In this document: positions 17,428 to 23,921 of the stretch, one piece after another
Layout: each line of letters starts with the position of its first letter
Numbering within the stretch: position 1 is the stretch's first letter
Assembly (NCBI GenBank): GCA_029259715.1
Contig: JAJDEP010000010.1
Coordinates: 167,691-231,690 of the forward strand
Direction: 5' to 3'
Length of the DNA stretch: 64,000 nucleotides
Source of the DNA: Planctomycetota bacterium
Lineage (GTDB): Bacteria; Planctomycetota; B15-G4
The notes under the pieces: model-generated
Seen by the model: only the letters and a program-made list of their open reading frames with translations
Told to the model about the DNA's origin: nothing
The model's database searches: none
Translations under genes and position numbers: made by a program

Positions 17428-17576
17428 CTCCGTACTCCTCGAATCGTCGTGCGATTCAGCTCCGCCTTCAGCAAATCCCAGGAAGCGGGAAAGGCAAGTC
17501 GGAGGCGAGGAGTCCGGAGGGGGTGTCCCGCGTCGATGCCGGAAATCGGGCGCTCAGGCCCGCTTCGTCGGCGCGG

Positions 17577-18683
17577 TCAGTCGACCAGTTTCTGAGGCAA
17601 CTGCGCGCAGATCTGCAGCAGCAGGTTGGGCAGCTCGGTCGGGTCGGGCGTGCGCAGGAAGATGCCGTCGCCGCGCACCAGCGAGGCCATGTAGGTGGCC
17701 GCCCGGTTGTCGTTGCGTTCGTCGAAGAAGACCACGAAGACCGAGATCCCGGCCGCGTCGGCGTTGTCGGCCCAGGTGACGGCCAGATTGCTGATCTGCG
17801 ACGTGCTCATGCTGGGATGGGAACCCTTCCACGAGGCGTTGGGCGCCCCGTCCCCCACCAGCACCAGGGCCTGCTTGGCCTCGGGGTCGGGGGACGGCGA
17901 ACCGATCATGTGGTTCACGGCGGCCTCGAGGCCGGCGGCGATGTCGGTGCCGCTGCACACCGGCATGCCCGTCGAACCGCAATTCTTGATGGCGCCGATG
18001 GCGCTCTTGAGGCTGAGGATGTCGGCCTTGATCGGAGACAGGGGCTTCTTGACCTGGCCCCAGCCCGTGAAGGTCACGAGGCCCGCGCGGGAATCGTCGC
18101 CCACATGATCCTCGAGGCAGTCGACCAGGGCCTGATTGGCGTCGCGCGCGTCGCCGATCTCCGCGGAGAACGAGCCGGTCACGTCCTGGACGATGACCAC
18201 GTCCCAGGTCTGCGCCGTGCCGAACGAGGCCGTGGCCGTCGCGGCCACGTCCACGTCCCGGATACCGAGCGCCCCGGCCAACATGGTCGGCAACGAGTTG
18301 TCGTTCTGCTCGGCGCGGCGCACGGTCACGCGCACGGCGTCGAGGGGCGTGCCCGCGTTGATGAAGGTGCGGCTGTCGACATCCCAATGGCCCACGAGGA
18401 CATCGGCGGGCACGAGCACGTCGCCGTGTTGGTCGGGCGGCATGTTCAGTTCGGCAAAGCGGATCGCGTTGCCGCGCACCACCGGGATGAGCGGCAACTG
18501 CGAGACGCCCGCCAGGGCCGCGCCGTCCGCGGTGGTCTGGACCTGGCTGCGCACCTGCAACATGCGCCCGCCGTCGATGGCCAGGGCCGCCAGGCCGATG
18601 AGCGCGAGCATGCTCGCCATCACCAGCAGGAAGACGAATCCGTCTTGGCGAGCTGAGCGGGGCATGGGGGGAGTCGTTGTCAT
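17577..18683 (-). CDS. TadG-like pilus protein with VWA domain, copy 2
   Basis: A 368-residue paralog of the gene at 16330-17427. It has the same N-terminal membrane helix (FLLVMASMLALIGLAALAI then DGGRMLQVRSQVQTTADG), the MIDAS segment QDVTGSFSAEIGDARDAN, and the C-terminal end LVRGDGIFLRTPDPTELPN and LLQICAQLPQKLVD. The start is ambiguous between ATG codons at 18683 and 18665; I take the first because MTTTPPMPRS precedes the helix in the style of its sister. It probably forms part of the pilus tip or a surface adhesin. Two non-identical copies could give pili of different binding properties. Confidence 0.83.
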   Translation of the reverse strand: MTTTPPMPRSARQDGFVFLLVMASMLALIGLAALAIDGGRMLQVRSQVQTTADGAALAGVSQLPLIPVVRGNAIRFAELNMPPDQHGDVLVPADVLVGHWDVDSRTFINAGTPLDAVRVTVRRAEQNDNSLPTMLAGALGIRDVDVAATATASFGTAQTWDVVIVQDVTGSFSAEIGDARDANQALVDCLEDHVGDDSRAGLVTFTGWGQVKKPLSPIKADILSLKSAIGAIKNCGSTGMPVCSGTDIAAGLEAAVNHMIGSPSPDPEAKQALVLVGDGAPNASWKGSHPSMSTSQISNLAVTWADNADAAGISVFVVFFDERNDNRAATYMASLVRGDGIFLRTPDPTELPNLLLQICAQLPQKLVD

Positions 18684-18714
18684 GGGGGAAGCCTTGATGA
18701 GAGCGCGGTGGACG

Positions 18715-19119
18715 TCATTCCTGACGCATGACCACCTGTGCGTGGAGGTTGCCCTGCTGCAGGTCACCCAGGAACGCGATCAGGGAGGCGTCCTTGACCG
18801 GCACCAGGATGTCGACCTCGATGTCGCGATCGAGCGGGTCGAGGGGGTTGGGCATGTCGATGTCGATGGTGAAGTTGGCCGGCCAGTCGTCGAGCTGATC
18901 CTCGATGGACGTGCGGGCCTGCCCGGGGGTGATCTCCCCGACGGCCAGGCGCCGGGCCGCGTCGCGAGCGGCGTTGACCATGTTGTTCTGCAGGAAGAAC
19001 AGGGCGGAGAAATGGATCGTCCCGAACAGCATCAGGATCAGCAACGGCATGAGCAGCGCCAGTTCGACCACGGCGAGGCCGCGCTCCTTGCGACGGGGGC
19101 GACGGAAACGGGGGTTCAT
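18715..19119 (-). CDS. tadE: TadE-like pseudopilin
   Basis: A 134-residue protein with the TadE signature: ERGLAVVELALLMPLLILML followed by FGTIHFSALFFLQNNMVNAARDAAR. The Glu after the small residue and hydrophobic pair is the conserved Glu5 of type IV-like prepilins, and CpaA would cut before it. The C-terminal domain is small and beta-rich (FTIDIDMPN, DIEVDILVPV). TadE proteins are minor pilins needed for pilus formation. Its start overlaps the stop of cpaA by four bases (ATGA), which sets the start at 19119. Confidence 0.88.
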   Translation of the reverse strand: MNPRFRRPRRKERGLAVVELALLMPLLILMLFGTIHFSALFFLQNNMVNAARDAARRLAVGEITPGQARTSIEDQLDDWPANFTIDIDMPNPLDPLDRDIEVDILVPVKDASLIAFLGDLQQGNLHAQVVMRQE

Positions 19120-19688
19120 GGTGTCCACAGGAAGACTCCAAGGGCCGTGAGCGCGACACCCGAAAGGATGGCGGGTCCGTACGGCATGGTTTGCTTGTTC
19201 TCGGGAGTGGGAAGGTGGCCGGCGGCCGCACGCACCTGGCCCACGGCCACGAGCGGGCCGGCGCCCTCGGCGAACTTGCGCGTCTCGGCCAGGACCGCGG
19301 CGAGGCGGCCACTGCGGTAGGCGACGACCATGGCCATCACGGCGCCGCTGACGCAGGTGAGCACCAGGGCCGGGAGGCCGTAGGAGAGGCCGAGCCACGC
19401 GCCGACGCCGGCCATGAGCTTCGCGTCGCCTGCGCCACCGCCGGCGAAGACGAACAGCACGATGTAGGGCAGGGCCAGGAGCACCGCGGCGATGCCGCCG
19501 TCGAGCAGGCCCATGCCGCCGCCCGCGTACCAGGCGTGGCCGAGTCCGGTGACGAAGAGCAGGCCGGTCAACAGGTTCGGGATGCGACGGGCGCGCAGGT
19601 CAGTGACGGTGGCCACCAGGGTCGCGCTCAGCAGCACCGTCCATTGGAGGGCGGGCAATCCGTGTTCAGCGAGGGGTGAGTTCCACAT
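19116..19688 (-). CDS. cpaA: Prepilin peptidase CpaA/TadV
   Basis: A 190-residue A24-family aspartic peptidase of the inner membrane that removes the leader from Flp prepilins and TadE. The two catalytic aspartates are Asp30 in ATVTDLRARRIPN and Asp88 in GGAGDAKLMAGVGA. Five to six membrane helices are predicted. A C-terminal cytoplasmic loop with VGQVRAAAGHLPTPENKQTM precedes the last helix (PAILSGVALTALGVFLW). The peptidase alone, without the N-methyltransferase domain of PilD, is normal for Tad systems. It lies 44 bases after pilin gene a and overlaps tadE. Confidence 0.92.
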   Translation of the reverse strand: MWNSPLAEHGLPALQWTVLLSATLVATVTDLRARRIPNLLTGLLFVTGLGHAWYAGGGMGLLDGGIAAVLLALPYIVLFVFAGGGAGDAKLMAGVGAWLGLSYGLPALVLTCVSGAVMAMVVAYRSGRLAAVLAETRKFAEGAGPLVAVGQVRAAAGHLPTPENKQTMPYGPAILSGVALTALGVFLWTP

Positions 19689-19732
19689 GGTGAGGTCGAT
19701 TCAGAGGGGAGGGAGACCTGATCTATTGATCG

Positions 19733-19897
19733 TCAGGCACCCAGGGCTGCCTCAAGGGCTGCCATCCGAGTTCCCATCCAGGTGCCGATCGTGACCACGG
19801 AGGCCACGGTTCCGGCCACGATCAGGCCGCCCATGACGGCGTACTCGATGGTCTCGAGGCCGTCGTCAGCGCAGAGGAATCGGAGCAGGGACTTCAT
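19733..19897 (-). CDS. flp: Flp-type pilin a (divergent copy)
   Basis: A 54-residue Flp prepilin. The leader MKSLLRFLCADDG is followed by the mature N-terminus LETIEYAVMGGLIVAGTVAS, with the Glu-Tyr pair at mature positions 5 and 6 that defines Flp pilins. The C-terminus is VTIGTWMGTRMAALEAALGA. It differs from the other four pilins at about a third of positions (Cys in the leader, Thr36, a basic residue near the end), so it may be a minor or specialised subunit. It is the gene nearest cpaA and has no conserved hairpin pair behind it. Confidence 0.93.
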   Translation of the reverse strand: MKSLLRFLCADDGLETIEYAVMGGLIVAGTVASVVTIGTWMGTRMAALEAALGA

Positions 19898-19976
19898 GGC
19901 GTGGCCTTTCGGCCGGCAGGAGGAACGGGAGCGGGAGAAGAGTTCGGGGACTGCGGGAGGTCGGGGAGAAGGAGGT

Positions 19977-20052
19977 CGCGGCGACCCGATCAGTCGTCTG
20001 TGGTGACTGTCGGGCCGCCGCGGTCCTGCGGACGAAGCGGGAGACTCGCTTC
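19977..20052 (-). promoter_or_regulatory. Conserved two-hairpin element behind pilin b
   Basis: Hairpin A pairs CGCGGCGACCCGA (19977-19989) with TCGGGCCGCCGCG (20010-20022); the one A:C mismatch on this strand becomes G-U in the leftward transcript. An inner AGTC/GACT pair extends it. Hairpin B is GAAGCG, seven-base loop, CGCTTC (20034-20052). It lies 15 bases after the pilin stop. Probably a terminator or mRNA-stabilising structure. Confidence 0.7.
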
Positions 20053-20066
20053 GCGTCGGGCTTGCC

Positions 20067-20234
20067 TTAGGCGCCGACAGCCGTCTCGAGCGCCGTGAAC
20101 TGGCCGGACGCCCAGGTGCCGATCGCCACAACCGAGGCGACGGTTCCGGCCACGATGAGGCCGGCGATGATCGCGTACTCGACGGTCTCGAGGCCGTCAT
20201 CGCTGCGCAGGAACTTGTTGAGGAGGTTCTTCAT
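20067..20234 (-). CDS. flp: Flp-type pilin b
   Basis: A 55-residue Flp prepilin, leader MKNLLNKFLRSDDG and mature segment LETVEYAIIAGLIVAGTVAS, ending SGQFTALETAVGA. The mature protein of 41 residues is one hydrophobic helix with a short polar tail, as in other Flp pilins that polymerise into the Tad fibre. The protein is identical to pilin e and differs from c and d at one residue near the C-terminus (Phe for Met). It has no promoter of its own that I can see and probably lies in the transcript starting upstream of pilin c. Confidence 0.95.
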   Translation of the reverse strand: MKNLLNKFLRSDDGLETVEYAIIAGLIVAGTVASVVAIGTWASGQFTALETAVGA

Positions 20235-20353
20235 GGGAGTGACTTTCGGGGAGGGGGGAGAACTGAGGGGGAGGAGGTGTTCAGGAGGGAGGAGGAGCGG
20301 GAGAGAACAGAGAGGAGTGGAGCGGGGACTGCAGGAGGTCGGGGGGAAAGGTT

Positions 20354-20433
20354 CGCGGCGACCCGGGGGAGAGTGCCGTGGAGGCCCGTCGGGCCGCCGC
20401 GATTCCTTGCGTACGAAGCGGGAGACTCGCTTC
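20354..20433 (-). promoter_or_regulatory. Conserved two-hairpin element behind pilin c
   Basis: Hairpin A pairs CGCGGCGACCCG (20354-20365) with CGGGCCGCCGCG (20390-20401), again with one position that is G-U only on the leftward strand. Its loop sequence differs from the other copies. Hairpin B is GAAGCG/CGCTTC at 20415-20433. It begins 15 bases after the pilin c stop. Confidence 0.68.
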
Positions 20434-20447
20434 GCGTCGGGCTTGCC

Positions 20448-20615
20448 TTAGGCGCCGACAGCCGTTTCGAGCGCGGTCATCTGACCGGACGCCCAGGTGC
20501 CGATCGCCACGACCGAGGCGACGGTTCCGGCCACGATCAGGCCGGCGATGATCGCGTACTCGACGGTCTCGAGGCCGTCATCGCTGCGCAGGAACTTGTT
20601 GAGGAGGTTCTTCAT
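20448..20615 (-). CDS. flp: Flp-type pilin c
   Basis: A 55-residue Flp prepilin almost identical to pilins b, d and e: leader MKNLLNKFLRSDDG, mature start LETVEYAIIAG, end SGQMTALETAVGA. Glu5 and Tyr6 of the mature peptide are present. It is the first gene after a 54-base conserved upstream element (20710-20763) that contains the promoter-like sequence TTGACT, 17 bases, AGTCTT. Its transcript probably continues through pilins b and a into cpaA, subject to the hairpins between them. Confidence 0.95.
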   Translation of the reverse strand: MKNLLNKFLRSDDGLETVEYAIIAGLIVAGTVASVVAIGTWASGQMTALETAVGA

Positions 20616-20717
20616 GGTGGCGTCTTTCGGGGAGGGGGGAGAACTGAGGGGGAGGAGGAGAGCAGGAAGTCGCGACTGGTCTCGGGCGTTCGCCGTGGGC
20701 CGTGTCGATGACGGGGG

Positions 20718-20746
20718 AAGACTTCCCTGCACCCGCGATTAGTCAA
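20718..20746 (-). promoter_or_regulatory. Promoter-like element of pilin c
   Basis: Reading leftward, TTGACT (20746-20741) is separated by 17 bases from AGTCTT (20723-20718). The predicted mRNA start is about 95 bases before the pilin ATG. The 54-base block around it (20710-20763) matches the block before pilin e at 53 of 54 positions, while the flanks are strongly diverged. A palindrome GGGAAGACTTCCC overlaps the -10 region and could be an operator. Confidence 0.65.
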
Positions 20747-21083
20747 ATTGAGACGGGCCCCCGGGAAGCCTGGAATGCCCCCCATCCCGGCAACGGATAT
20801 GATCGCCATTTAGCTCACAATGGCCGATTTCGAGGGTTTTGCCCCAGATCGAAACACACGCATTCGAGCCCCGAAAACGTCTCGAAAATCACCTGAAGTC
20901 CCGTCGGGCCTGATGCACGCAAGCGCACCCATTCCCAGGCAGGCGCCCTTCCGCGGGCAGGTCTTGCCCTCCGTCTCGAAATGACACTTCTGAACGGGAG
21001 AGATGGCCTGGCCTCGCCTCCCTGGTGCCGGCCACCGGCGACTCGGACTCGTTCAAGAGCTCGCTGGTCGAGCCCGGGTTCCA

Positions 21084-21138
21084 GCGCGAATCCCTGCGCA
21101 CGAAGCGGGAGACTCGCTTCATACGCAGGGATTCGCGC
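21084..21138 (-). terminator. 24-bp hairpin ending the pilin e-d module
   Basis: Bases 21084-21107 and 21115-21138 form an inverted repeat around a seven-base loop GGAGACT. On the leftward transcript all 24 positions pair, two of them as G-U. The inner part is the same GAAGCG/CGCTTC hairpin B found behind each pilin; the outer part adds CGCGAATCCCTGCG. It lies after pilin d and before the pilin c promoter, so it probably stops transcripts of the e-d module. No U-run follows. Confidence 0.65.
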
Positions 21139-21204
21139 TTCGGGTCGGTCAGTGGGTCAGAGGAGAGTGAGGCGGGACAGCGGGAGGTTGGGGGCAAAAG
21201 AGGT

Positions 21205-21280
21205 CGCGGCGACCCGACCAGTCATCTGTGGTGACTGTCGGGCCGCCGCGGTCCTGCGGACGAAGCGGGAGACTCGCTTC
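21205..21280 (-). promoter_or_regulatory. Conserved two-hairpin element behind pilin d
   Basis: Hairpin A pairs CGCGGCGACCCGA (21205-21217) with TCGGGCCGCCGCG (21238-21250), with the inner AGTC/GACT extension; hairpin B is at 21262-21280. Layout and sequence nearly match the copy behind pilin b, including the position that pairs as G-U only in the leftward RNA. Confidence 0.7.
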
Positions 21281-21294
21281 GCGTCGGGCTTGCC

Positions 21295-21462
21295 TCAGGC
21301 GCCGACAGCCGTCTCGAGCGCGGTCATCTGACCGGACGCCCAGGTGCCGATGGCCACGACCGAGGCGACGGTTCCGGCCACGATCAGGCCGGCGATGATC
21401 GCGTACTCGACGGTCTCGAGGCCGTCATCGCTGCGCAGGAACTTGTTGAGGAGGTTCTTCAT
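21295..21462 (-). CDS. flp: Flp-type pilin d
   Basis: A 55-residue Flp prepilin with the same sequence as pilin c at the protein level (leader MKNLLNKFLRSDDG, mature LETVEYAIIAG, end SGQMTALETAVGA). It uses TGA as stop where b, c and e use TAA. It follows pilin e by 187 bases and probably depends on the promoter upstream of pilin e. Strong similarity at silent positions to the other copies shows recent duplication or gene conversion. Confidence 0.95.
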   Translation of the reverse strand: MKNLLNKFLRSDDGLETVEYAIIAGLIVAGTVASVVAIGTWASGQMTALETAVGA

Positions 21463-21559
21463 GGGGGTGACTTTCGGGGAAGGGAGGAGGTGTTCAGGGG
21501 GAGGAGAAGAGGAGCGGTGGAGCGGAGCGGGGACTGCAGGAGGTCGGGGGGAAGGAGCG

Positions 21560-21637
21560 CGCGGCGACCCGGCGAGTCGTCTGTGGTGACCCGTCGGGTC
21601 GCCGCGGTCCTGCGTGCGAAGCGTTCCTCTGCTTCGC
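21560..21637 (-). promoter_or_regulatory. Conserved two-hairpin element behind pilin e
   Basis: Hairpin A pairs CGCGGCGACCCG (21560-21571) with CGGGTCGCCGCG (21595-21606) without mismatch: the C of the other copies is T here, which restores a Watson-Crick pair. Hairpin B is changed to GCGAAGC/GCTTCGC (21616-21637) with a new loop but an intact stem. These paired changes argue that the RNA structure is under selection. Confidence 0.7.
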
Positions 21638-21649
21638 GTCGGGCTTGCC

Positions 21650-21817
21650 TTAGGCGCCGACAGCCGTTTCGAGAGCCGTGAACTGGCCGCTGGCCCAGGT
21701 GCCGATGGCCACGACGGAGGCGACGGTTCCGGCCACGATCAGGCCGGCGATGATCGCGTACTCGACGGTCTCGAGGCCGTCGTCGCTGCGCAGGAACTTG
21801 TTGAGGAGGTTCTTCAT
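21650..21817 (-). CDS. flp: Flp-type pilin e
   Basis: A 55-residue Flp prepilin, first of the array in the direction of transcription. Protein identical to pilin b: leader MKNLLNKFLRSDDG, mature LETVEYAIIAGLIVAGTVAS, end SGQFTALETAVGA. It stands 74 bases downstream of the second copy of the 54-base promoter block and faces the divergent TadG-like gene at 22314. Major pilin function is likely given near-identical multiple copies. Confidence 0.95.
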   Translation of the reverse strand: MKNLLNKFLRSDDGLETVEYAIIAGLIVAGTVASVVAIGTWASGQFTALETAVGA

Positions 21818-21898
21818 GGTGGTGCCTTTCGGGGGAGGTGGTGAGAGCGTTGGGAGGTGGCTTGCGGTGTTGGCCGTGAGCCGTTGCGTTGACGGGGG

Positions 21899-21927
21899 AA
21901 GACTTCCCCGCACCCGCGATTAGTCAA
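21899..21927 (-). promoter_or_regulatory. Promoter-like element of pilin e
   Basis: Leftward TTGACT (21927-21922), 17-base spacer, AGTCTT (21904-21899), inside the block 21891-21944 that is 53/54 identical to the block before pilin c. The palindrome GGGGAAG-A-CTTCCCC overlaps the -10 box. The -10 is far from the sigma-70 consensus, so an alternative sigma factor or an activator is likely. Confidence 0.65.
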
Positions 21928-22161
21928 ATTGAGACGGGCCCCCGAGAATCCGGAACTGCGGGTCCGCGCTCCCCCCTGAAGGTCCGCCATTCGGCTGGCA
22001 GGCGTTGAATTCATGCCTCGTGACCCAGATCGAGACAGCTGCTCCGGCGGCTCGAAACCACCGCCAAAAAACTGCTGAAGTCACACCCGATGGCAGACGC
22101 GCGAACGCTCAATCCGGCGCTGTTGGGGAGTTCTCGGCGGGCCTCCCGCGCGGGTCTCGAA

Positions 22162-22190
22162 TTGACACGTTCCGATTCCATGGTTGTCTT
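22162..22190 (+). promoter_or_regulatory. Promoter-like element of the TadG-like gene
   Basis: TTGACA (22162-22167), 17-base spacer, TGTCTT (22185-22190). The upstream word GGTCTCGAAT before TTGACA resembles CGTCTCAATT before TTGACT in the pilin promoters. The predicted leader is about 117 bases. Confidence 0.5.
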
Positions 22191-22313
22191 CACCGTCGCC
22201 CGCGACCGCGACGGCCAACCTGATCACCCCTTGCTCCTCCTCTCCTGCTCCTCCTCCCTCCTCCCTTCGCACTCAGCCCATCCTTGGCGACGACCTCCCC
22301 CCTGGGGCCCCGC

Positions 22314-23636
22314 ATGAACCGCTCCCACCTCCAGTCCACGACGCCCGCTCGCACCCACCAACGTGGGGCCGTCATGCCGATCGTCGCCGTGATCCTCTTC
22401 GCGCTGATCGGCTTCGCCGGCCTCTCGGTCGACAAGGCTCGGGTCAGCAGCTTCGAGGGACAGCTCGGATCTGCGGCGGACGCGGCGGCGCTGGCGGCCG
22501 TCCAGACCCTGCGCGCCGATGCGGGGCCGCTGTATCCCCTCACGCGCTCGGCAGCGGTGGACTTCGCCCGTAAGAACGCGGTCGACAGGACCTCGCTCAA
22601 CCTCGACCCCAACTACGGCAACCAATCCGACGGTGACATCGTCATCGGTCGCTGGGATGCCTCGATGGGCGCCTTCCAGCCGGACATCGAGGCCCCGAAC
22701 GCCGTGCTGGTCAATGCTCGCCGCACGGCGACGTCGAGTGACGGCCCGGTCGACACCTTCTTCGGGCAGATGTTCGGTGTGACCCGGGTCAACGTCGCCC
22801 AGCGGTCCATCGCCGCCGTCTCCTCCGGCGGCGCCCTCCTGCTGGTCCTCGACCCCGTGATGTCGAGCGCGCTCGACATCTCCGGCAACGCGACGGTCGA
22901 CGTCTCGGCCGGCGTGATCCAGGTCAACTCGAACGACTCCTGCGCCTTCGACTTCGGCGGAAGCGCCACGCTGGTGATGGAGGCCATGAACATCAACGGG
23001 CGGGCCTGCACGGGTAGCGGCGCCGGCATCACCGGCCCGATCCACGAGAATGCGGGCGCCGTCCGCGATCCGCTGACGAATCTGCTGCCCGGCGCCGGCG
23101 ACTGGAACGCGCTGCGGGCCTCCCTGCCCCTGCCCCTCGGCAGCAAGGGTCAGATCAAGAAGGGCGGCGTCTTCCTCCCCGGCTACTACCCGTTGGGCCT
23201 GAAGATCAGCTCTAAGTCCAACGTGACGCTGCTGCCCGGCACTTACATGTTCGGTGGCAAGGGCGTCGAGGTGTCCGGCCAGGCGCGTGTGGCCGGCCAG
23301 GACGTGACCCTGCTGATCGACCTCGGCTCCGACCTGCGGCTCAATGGCGGCAACGCCTTCGAGATCTCGGCCCCCACGACCGGCGAATTCGCCGGCGTGG
23401 CGATCTTCCACCACCGCAACAACAGCGGCGACGACCAGTGGGTCAACAACGGCAACGCCGGCGTCGACATCCAGGGCACCACCTACGTGCCGGCAGGTGG
23501 CCTGCGCATCAATGGCACGCCGACGAGCCGCCTGGGCGTCATCATCGCGGACCGCGTGCGCTTCAACGGCAATCCCGACGTCATCGTGACGGGCGACGGT
23601 CGCACCGATGCGCCGCCCGCGCGCCTGGTGTATTGA
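22314..23636 (+). CDS. TadG-like protein with beta-helix-type C-terminal region
   Basis: A 440-residue protein. The N-terminus has the TadE/G-like helix QRGAVMPIVAVILFALIGFA followed by GLSVDKARVSSFEGQLGSAADAAALAAV. The rest is rich in Gly, Asn and Val with repeated short strands (SALDISGNATVDVSAGVIQV, GYYPLGLKISSKSNVTLLPG, YMFGGKGVEVSGQARVAGQD), which suggests a right-handed beta-helix or polymer-like passenger domain. It is likely a surface protein or minor pilin delivered with the Tad machine. A close paralog sits alone at 47801-49183. I use ATG 22314; a TTG at 22284 is possible. It is transcribed divergently from the pilins. Confidence 0.78.
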   Translation: MNRSHLQSTTPARTHQRGAVMPIVAVILFALIGFAGLSVDKARVSSFEGQLGSAADAAALAAVQTLRADAGPLYPLTRSAAVDFARKNAVDRTSLNLDPNYGNQSDGDIVIGRWDASMGAFQPDIEAPNAVLVNARRTATSSDGPVDTFFGQMFGVTRVNVAQRSIAAVSSGGALLLVLDPVMSSALDISGNATVDVSAGVIQVNSNDSCAFDFGGSATLVMEAMNINGRACTGSGAGITGPIHENAGAVRDPLTNLLPGAGDWNALRASLPLPLGSKGQIKKGGVFLPGYYPLGLKISSKSNVTLLPGTYMFGGKGVEVSGQARVAGQDVTLLIDLGSDLRLNGGNAFEISAPTTGEFAGVAIFHHRNNSGDDQWVNNGNAGVDIQGTTYVPAGGLRINGTPTSRLGVIIADRVRFNGNPDVIVTGDGRTDAPPARLVY

Positions 23637-23721
23637 GCGCGCCCGCACCACGATCAGGCGCACGATCGGGACGCACGAGAACCATCCCCGACGCGATGAC
23701 GACCGGCTCCCACGGGAATAA

Positions 23722-23741
23722 CCGAAGCCTTCGGAATATTT
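23722..23741 (+). terminator. Weak terminator-like hairpin after the TadG-like gene
   Basis: CCGAA, three-base loop GCC, TTCGG, followed by AATATTT, 86 bases after the stop at 23636. The stem is short, so this is a modest call. Confidence 0.35.
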
Positions 23742-23805
23742 CCTGAGGGTCGCCGCACGAGCGCTCCGTGTGCGCGAAAAGTCTTCGATGGATCGCCGCA
23801 TCGAT

Positions 23806-23825
23806 GGCGAGACCTCGCCTATACT
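23806..23825 (+). promoter_or_regulatory. Possible promoter with palindrome before the Asp-box gene at 23922
   Basis: A perfect palindrome GGCGAG-AC-CTCGCC (23806-23819) directly abuts TATACT (23820-23825), a good -10 hexamer. No clear -35 box is present 17 bases upstream. The palindrome could bind a repressor or activator. Confidence 0.35.
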
Positions 23826-23921
23826 CGCCCCCCGGTTCAGCACCTCGGCGCCGACATCGCTCCCGAAACTGCGACGTCACCCCCCGCGACCGGGCGTGCT
23901 CCATCCCGGGAGGCGAGGACC

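Larger units (their letters stand above)
20616..21294. other. Long spacer between pilins c and d
   Basis: This 679-base gap holds, from left to right, the pilin c promoter block (20710-20763), a stretch distantly similar to the region upstream of pilin e (shared CCCAGATCGA and CTGAAGTC words), a degenerate copy of the TadG promoter (ATGACA at 20981-20986 with weak -10), a 24-bp hairpin (21084-21138) and the two-hairpin element of pilin d. No convincing gene is present; frames here lack normal codon use. It looks like a duplicated pilin-TadG intergenic region that has decayed. Confidence 0.6.
21818..22313. other. Divergent control region between pilin e and the TadG-like gene
   Basis: A 496-base gap with the leftward pilin e promoter block and a rightward promoter-like element for the TadG gene at 22162-22190. 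The middle part is AT-richer than its surroundings and contains CCCAGATCGAGACA and GCTCGAAACC words that recur in the c-d spacer. The stretch 22200-22310 is pyrimidine-rich (runs of CTCCTCC) on the plus strand. No gene is seen. Confidence 0.6.
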
